Shown: in pieces, positions 59,280-64,000 of the stretch
Layout: each line of letters starts with the position of its first letter
Position numbering within the stretch: position 1 is the stretch's first letter
Translations under genes and position numbers: made by a program
Notes under the pieces: generated by a model
What the model saw: the letters and a program-made list of their open reading frames with translations, nothing else
Database searches by the model: none
What the model was told of the DNA's origin: nothing
NCBI RefSeq assembly: GCF_030272615.1
Contig: NC_081413.1
Coordinates: forward strand, 186,524,669-186,588,668
Direction of reading: 5' to 3'
DNA length: 64,000 nt
Source of the DNA: Cryptomeria japonica
Taxonomy: Eukaryota > Streptophyta > Pinopsida > Cupressales > Cupressaceae

Positions 59280-60391
59280 GATAGATATGGTTTTGAAATG
59301 TGTTTAAGAGAGAGGATTTTGATTTATGATATGATAATACAGAAAGAAAGAAAAAAGACACCCCCACAACACCAAAAACCAAACCCTAGTACAAATTTGA
59401 AAGCGGGAAAGCTGAAAAAGAAAAAATAATTTCTGACAAATTACTATGTACCTGATAAAATGATGTGATGAAATAACCTAAAAATCTGGAAAGAGCTCGA
59501 AAAGAGCTTTCCGGTGATATCTGGTTTTCTAAAAATGGACTCTGGATGCAAAAGATATGGCCCCAAGAAGCTAAAAGTCAACCCTGACTTTGACTAGAAA
59601 CAACAGAGACAAAACTGCAAAATCAAAGAAGCAAACCTCCAAATCTGGGTCCATGGCAAAAAGAGCTTTCCGACGATATATAATCTATCAAAAAATGCCT
59701 CTGTGTGCTCCCGATATCACAAAAAAACCCCAATAGGCTTAAAAAAGCTTCATAAAAAAAACTGGGTGGCCCACTGGTTGTGCAAAGGCGGTGGCCGAGC
59801 TAAGGTGGTGGCAGAGCGGTGAGCAGGTGGTGGAGTAGCTAGGTTGAGGCTTGGCAACTGCTGCTGGCGGTCCTCTAGCCGCTAGCGGTAACCACAGCGG
59901 GAGCCGCTGAGGGAACCGTTACAGCTGCTGGTTACTGTTAGGGGTTGTCGGTAACCTTCAACAGTTATCGTGAGGGCTAATGGGCTTCGGCCCAATTTTT
60001 TTTTTTTTTTTTTTTTGATAGGGCCGTACAGTACAGACTGTATAACCTAAATAACAATTGTTTTTTGCCTCATGTGCCTCTGATGTTGAAATATAGAAAA
60101 TTATATATCAAAATTCATGGAATTGGCCTCCGGAAGCCATCCGTGATGTCCTTTTTTGCCCAAATTTCTCCAAAAAATAGGTGCCCCCCAGGATCACAAA
60201 AAAAGGCTGAATTTTTCAAACTCTCACAGATCTGAGCCCGTGAATAAAAAAATGACAAACAAAAGGTCAATCTTGACTATTTTGCACGTGCCAGATTCAA
60301 TGGTGAGGTCCAAATCAACCCATAATTGCACAAAAGACCTGCTATAGGAAGAATCTCCCAATCTAAAGAACAGGAAAGCCTCAGGTTTTAA
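59280..60391 (-). other. Copia D leader (5' untranslated region)
   Basis: GC-richer than its surroundings at 59760-59990, with GGTGG- and CCGCTG-type runs, and a run of 21 T at 59996-60016 (plus strand). A block with AGAGCTTTCCG(G/A)(T/C)GATAT appears twice (~59500 and ~59665). The part 59651-59993 is repeated at 63647-64000. Confidence 0.75.
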
Positions 60392-60403
60392 GCTCTGATA
60401 CCA
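60392..60403 (-). other. Primer-binding site of Copia D
   Basis: Reads TGGTATCAGAGC on the minus strand directly after the 5' LTR, the exact Copia-type complement of initiator tRNA-Met. Confidence 0.92.
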
Positions 60404-60762
60404 TGTTAAAGTTGCGAAATACAACCTCATAGAAACCCAGTGAACACCTCTATGCAAATAACTTGTCACAACAATGGAAGATTCACAAAACACAAATATT
60501 GCTTTGAAAACCTAGAGGAAAAAAATGCAATATTAATAATAATCAGATAATGAATTACAAAAGGGATCAATCTTTATAAAAGGAGATCAAACCTAAACAG
60601 GGAAAACCTTAAAAGCAATTAATAATTAATAATAAATTAATTATTAATATTCCTAAGTTTAGCTTCCTAAATTTAGCTTAAGTGAAATAGAAAAAAGGTG
60701 ACTTAATTATTAAATCAATGTGATTTAATTAATTAAGTAAACTAATACCTTTTACTCTAACA
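60404..60762 (-). repeat. Copia D LTR (5' LTR in element orientation)
   Basis: 359 bp, TGTTAAAG...CTCTAACA on the plus strand, aligned to 47196-47550. Confidence 0.93.
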
Positions 60763-60767
60763 CACAT
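60763..60767. repeat. Target-site duplication CACAT (right) of Copia D
   Basis: Exact copy of 47191-47195. Confidence 0.88.
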
Positions 60768-61496
60768 GACATTTGAATGCAGCCTAGTGAGGGTGGAGCA
60801 CAACCTGCAGATGAAGTTCATGGTCGTGTGCATCCCGGTACTAGATGTATTCATGTGCTATACAAAATGCATTATGGATTAATACAATTAAACATCTTTA
60901 ATTTCATTTGGTGTATTAATTAATGTAACCTTTCATGTTTCAACTTTAGAGCATTTAGAGTGTGATCAACATGTTGAGCATGATCAGGCTAGACAAGATC
61001 GGGAACATGATGTGGCCCCATTAGGTAAATAGCACCACTCTAATGTTCTTTTAAACATATTTAATTACAATTGGTGTATTAATTAATGCAACCTTTCATG
61101 TTTCAACTCCAGAGGATTTAGAGGCCGATGTTCAACATGTTGAGCACGAGGCTATAAGACAAGATTAGGAACATGATATGGCCCCATCAGGTAAAGAGCA
61201 CCACTCTAATGTTCTTTTAATTAATGAAATACTTGTAATAATAATAATAAAACATATCAATTTAACATTTCTTTGTTATTGTAGTAGACCCTCCCTTGCA
61301 GTGGCCTCCATGTTGTCAGTACACGACTAGGCATACATTAAGATCACAAGCAGAGGGAAGAACAACTGAAGGGGGGACAAATGATTCAAAAAATGATACT
61401 CCACTTCTTCTTTATTTAGCTGCAAACAAGAAACAAAAAAAAAGTGATTGTAATCATATTATGACAACCATATTTTTTAGAATATGTAAAAACTGA
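60768..61496 (+). pseudogene. CACTA second gene, exons after Copia D (C-terminal part)
   Basis: 60768-60837 completes the exon begun at 47172 (GCAAGC...CACAT), reading on as QPSEGGAQPADEVHGRVHP after one TGA, and ends at a GTACTAG donor. Two similar short exons follow, 60950-61024 (HLECDQHVEHDQARQDREHD) and 61113-61190 (DLEADVQHVEHEAIRQD, then a TAG), each flanked by AG and GTAAA. The last exon (61285-61496) is basic and polar (DPPLQWPPCCQYTTR; LAANKKQKKSDC) and ends at a TGA. The two short exons with their introns form a 163-bp tandem duplication. The acidic His-rich repeats and basic tail give no enzymatic domain. The continuity across Copia D shows the insertion hit a coding exon. Confidence 0.65.
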
Positions 61497-61660
61497 AACA
61501 ATGAATGTTATATGTTAATGAATGGATGTGAATATGTTAATGAATGAATGTTATACGTTATTAATGGATGAATGAATGAGTGTTATTTGTTATCAATGGA
61601 TGAATGAATGAATGTTATATATTATTAATGGATGAATGAATGATTAATGTTATATGATCG
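61497..61660. repeat. ATGAATG-type minisatellite
   Basis: Imperfect repeats of (GG)ATGAATGAATGTTATATGTTAT(T)AAT units follow the last CACTA exon; at least four units of ~35-40 bp are visible. Confidence 0.8.
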
Positions 61661-61975
61661 GGTATGGGGAATTGAGAGTGACATGAGGGTGGAGGGGGAT
61701 GGTGGAGGGGCCAAATGAGCTTCCACCTTCACGTGTTTGGCCCTGTTAAGTATAGAATAATAAACTATTCTTGAAACAAAGAGAAGCTCAATAAGTTAAT
61801 GCGCTTTTCAATATTTCATTATGTTGCACTTTTAAGCTTATGCGATTTTCATTAGTTCTCTTAGCTTCAATATTTTACCCTTTGTACTTATTTTACTTTT
61901 TGACACATCTCATATGTTACCCTGGATGACAACTTTTGCAGGGGATTCCAGTTGGCACAATATTTCCAATTGAGA
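61661..61975. other. No recognised gene
   Basis: Includes a short G-rich patch (GGGTGGAGGGGGATGGTGGAGG near 61687, only partly quoted) and AT-rich sequence up to the glutamate dehydrogenase fragment. No CACTA 3' terminus was found here. Confidence 0.4.
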
Positions 61976-62570
<595 letters not shown>

Positions 62571-62847
62571 GTAAAGATATTTTTCTTCACCCCATGGCTT
62601 TGTTTAGTCAAGAGCCTTGCCCCTTTATGTGACTAACTAGGGTATGGGTCAGATTTGTAATAATAGGAGGTATGGGTCAGATTTATTAATTATTTTTATA
62701 GGAGTCTTTGGTACACAATTAATTTGACTTTATTTTTTCTTGGTTGACAACAAAGGCTTATTTTTCATATTCTCTATGTTCCTTTTGGGAACTTTTTTTT
62801 TCATATTATAATATATTGTGTCACATTATGACCTATTTGTGGTTTTT
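62571..62847. other. Spacer between the two host-gene fragments
   Basis: AT-rich. GGTATGGGTCAGATTT occurs twice within ~35 bp (about 62641 and 62671). No exon recognised. Confidence 0.4.
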
Positions 62848-63646
62848 GAACATTCGTAAAATGGATCTTGAGGCAAGAAATTTGCAGTCTAGTGTAAAGG
62901 CCAACCTGCTTGCCAAATTGAGGGAATAAAAATTTGACCTGAACAACTTGAAAAGAGATGTGAAGAAGGCTTCCTTAACTGATTCGCAAAGTGTAAGAGA
63001 TGAGCTGCTTGAATCTGGAATGAGTGATGCATTAATGGTATTGTTTCTAACCAGAAAAAATTTATCAGATCTTTCTTTTTTGACCATAAGATAGTTGTGA
63101 ATTCCGTCTGTTTGAACTTTTCTATTTTCATTGTCTTCAAACATAGGATTCTTTCTTAGAAAAGGTATATTTTTGGGGGACTACAAAAATATCTTCAGAA
63201 CTATGCAAATTTATGTTGTATAAATACCATCTTCTTTGATAATCAATATCACCCATCTATCAATTACCAAGTCTACAATTTTGCTTTTAAATGTGAATTT
63301 TATACGAATCCACTAGGTGGATGATATTTAATGCTTTTGTTGGGTATTAACTATTAACTATTAAGGTTGTCACGTTACTTCTTTCTGCTTGTATATGATT
63401 TTTTAATTTTAAGGAATACAAGTAGAAAGTATTTGTACATATGGAGAAATGTTCCATTTCGATTTTTTAATTATTATATTACTATGTTGATCTGTTATGA
63501 TTCAGGCATCAACAAATCAAAGGGGGAGATTATTGATGTCAACTTAGAGGCTTAACCAATCTACTAATCAGATCAAAGAGAGTAAAAGAACCATACTAGA
63601 AACAAAAGAACTTGGGGTTTCCATCCTTCAGGACCTGCACCAACAA
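62848..63646 (+). pseudogene. VTI1-type v-SNARE gene fragment (two exons, intron retained)
   Basis: VTI1 proteins are Qb-SNAREs for vesicle fusion between Golgi, prevacuole and vacuole. Exon 1 (~62848-63037) reads IRKMDLEARNLQSSVKANLL, AKLRE, a TAA at a former Tyr codon, KFDLNNLKRDVKKASLTDSQ, VRDELLESGMSDALM and ends at a GTATTG donor. After a 468-bp intron, exon 2 (63506-63646) reads NQRGRLLMST, a TAG at a former Glu codon, RLNQSTNQIKESKRTILETK, ELGVSILQDLHQQ. These are the end of the N-terminal helical domain and the start of the SNARE motif. Upstream exons, the rest of the SNARE motif and the membrane anchor are absent. Sequence like the Copia D leader begins directly after DLHQQ. Confidence 0.9.
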
Positions 63647-64000
63647 CCATGGCAAAAAGAGCTTTCCGACGATATATAATCTGTCAAAAAATGCCTCTGT
63701 GTGCTCCCGATATCGCAAAAAAACCCCAATAGGCTTAAAAAAGCTTCATAAAAAAAATTGGGTGGCCCACTAGTTGTGCAAAGGTGGTGGCCGAGTTGAG
63801 GTGATGGCAGAGCGGTGAGAGGGTGGTGGAGTAGCTAGGCTGAGGCTTGGCGACCGCTGCTGGCTGTCCTTTAGCCACTAGCAGTCGTCATTGGCGGTAG
63901 CCACAACAGGAGCCGCTGAGGGAACCGTTGTGGCTGATGGTTACCGTTAGGGGTTGCCGGTAACCTTCAACGATTATTGTGACGGCTGACGGGCTTCAAC
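63647..64000 (-). mobile_element. Partial copy of a Copia D-type leader
   Basis: CCATGGCAAAAAGAGCTTTC and the following ~350 bp match 59651-59993 at high identity, same orientation, with small indels (an extra TCGTCATTGGCGG-type piece near 63887). It runs off the window, so the rest of the element and its LTR cannot be seen. The left junction cuts the VTI1 exon. Confidence 0.85.

Larger units (their letters stand above)
47196..60762 (-). mobile_element. Copia-type LTR retrotransposon D, containing nested element E
   Basis: LTRs 47196-47550 and 60404-60762 share ~355 bp ending TTTTACTCTAACA on the plus strand, with TSD CACAT. Minus-strand order is PBS (60392-60403), ~1.1-kb leader, gag, PR, [element E], IN, RT, RNase H, purine tract (plus strand CCCCCCTTAA at 47551). 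Removing E (50503-58160) leaves a normal Copia layout with some protease sequence lost at the junction. The right LTR starts TGTTAAAG while the left has TCTAAAAG, so one terminus is mutated. Confidence 0.93.
5727..61660 (+). mobile_element. Proposed large CACTA (En/Spm) DNA transposon inflated by nested insertions
   Basis: Seen: a CACTA 5' tip with subterminal repeats, a TNP2-like transposase gene (6668-11295), and a second CACTA-type gene (43352-61496), all on the plus strand in the order usual for these elements. The ~32 kb between the two genes consists of retroelements and repeats, and another ~13.6 kb is a Copia insertion with TSDs inside the second gene. Inference: one element was expanded by nesting. 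Alternatively the two genes could belong to two separate CACTA copies. No 3' TAGTG terminus was found, so the right limit given here is only the end of the last recognised exon plus the adjoining minisatellite. Confidence 0.4.

Noticed and set aside
59996-60016. Poly(T) run as a retroposon tail
   Set aside because: It lies inside the Copia D leader, no flanking duplication was found, and no insertion edge is visible, so a simple homopolymer in the leader is more likely.
63514-63540. CAAAGGGGGAGATTATTGATG looked like a polypurine tract followed by an LTR start
   Set aside because: In frame it encodes NQRGRLLMS of the VTI1 fragment, and the following codons continue that protein, so it is coding sequence.

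Overview
This window looks like intergenic DNA from a large, repeat-rich seed-plant nuclear genome. It is AT-rich, and I see no intact cellular gene, tRNA or rRNA. Almost everything recognisable is a transposable element or its remains, nested several layers deep and carrying many stop codons. A conifer or other gymnosperm is plausible from the density of old nested elements, but no single feature proves it. All alignments were made by eye.

Layout. 1-5726: diverged direct repeats, an unrecognised minus-strand coding-like stretch (4.0-4.9 kb) and a decayed RNase H fragment. 5727-11295: 5' end of a plus-strand CACTA (En/Spm) transposon with CGACGAA-type subterminal repeats and a broken TNP2-type transposase. 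11.77-20.07 kb: minus-strand remains of an unclassified retroelement-like protein gene, split by a complete Copia element A (14042-19377, TSD TGACC). 20.3-24.0 kb: a CCGAT-rich LTR-like stretch, four tandem copies of a ~450-bp unit containing plant-telomere motifs, and a degenerate CCCTAA tract. 24.5-35.06 kb: a plus-strand retroposon remnant split by a complete Gypsy element B (24987-34649, TSD CTATA) that has PR, RNase H and integrase but no visible RT. 35.09-43.25 kb: a minus-strand retroposon-like unit with a poly(A) end, split by the well-preserved Copia element C (35566-42282).

43.34-61.50 kb: the second CACTA gene, plus strand. An exon with a SET-domain-like sequence is followed by exons of the Ptta/En/Spm (Transposase_24-like) protein. 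One of these exons is split by Copia element D (47196-60762, TSD CACAT). Inside D lies a further element E (50503-58160): LTRs, PBS and PPT, a gag-like protein with four zinc knuckles, no pol, and a second long ORF rich in Lys and Glu.

61.5-64.0 kb: an ATGAATG minisatellite, then intron-containing fragments of a glutamate dehydrogenase gene and a VTI1-type v-SNARE gene. The latter is cut by sequence identical in type to the leader of Copia D. The 5' CACTA tip, the TNP2 gene, the SET/Transposase_24 gene and the host-gene fragments share one orientation. One very large CACTA element that captured host-gene pieces and was then inflated by nested insertions is therefore a reasonable but unproven reading. 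No 3' CACTA terminus was found.
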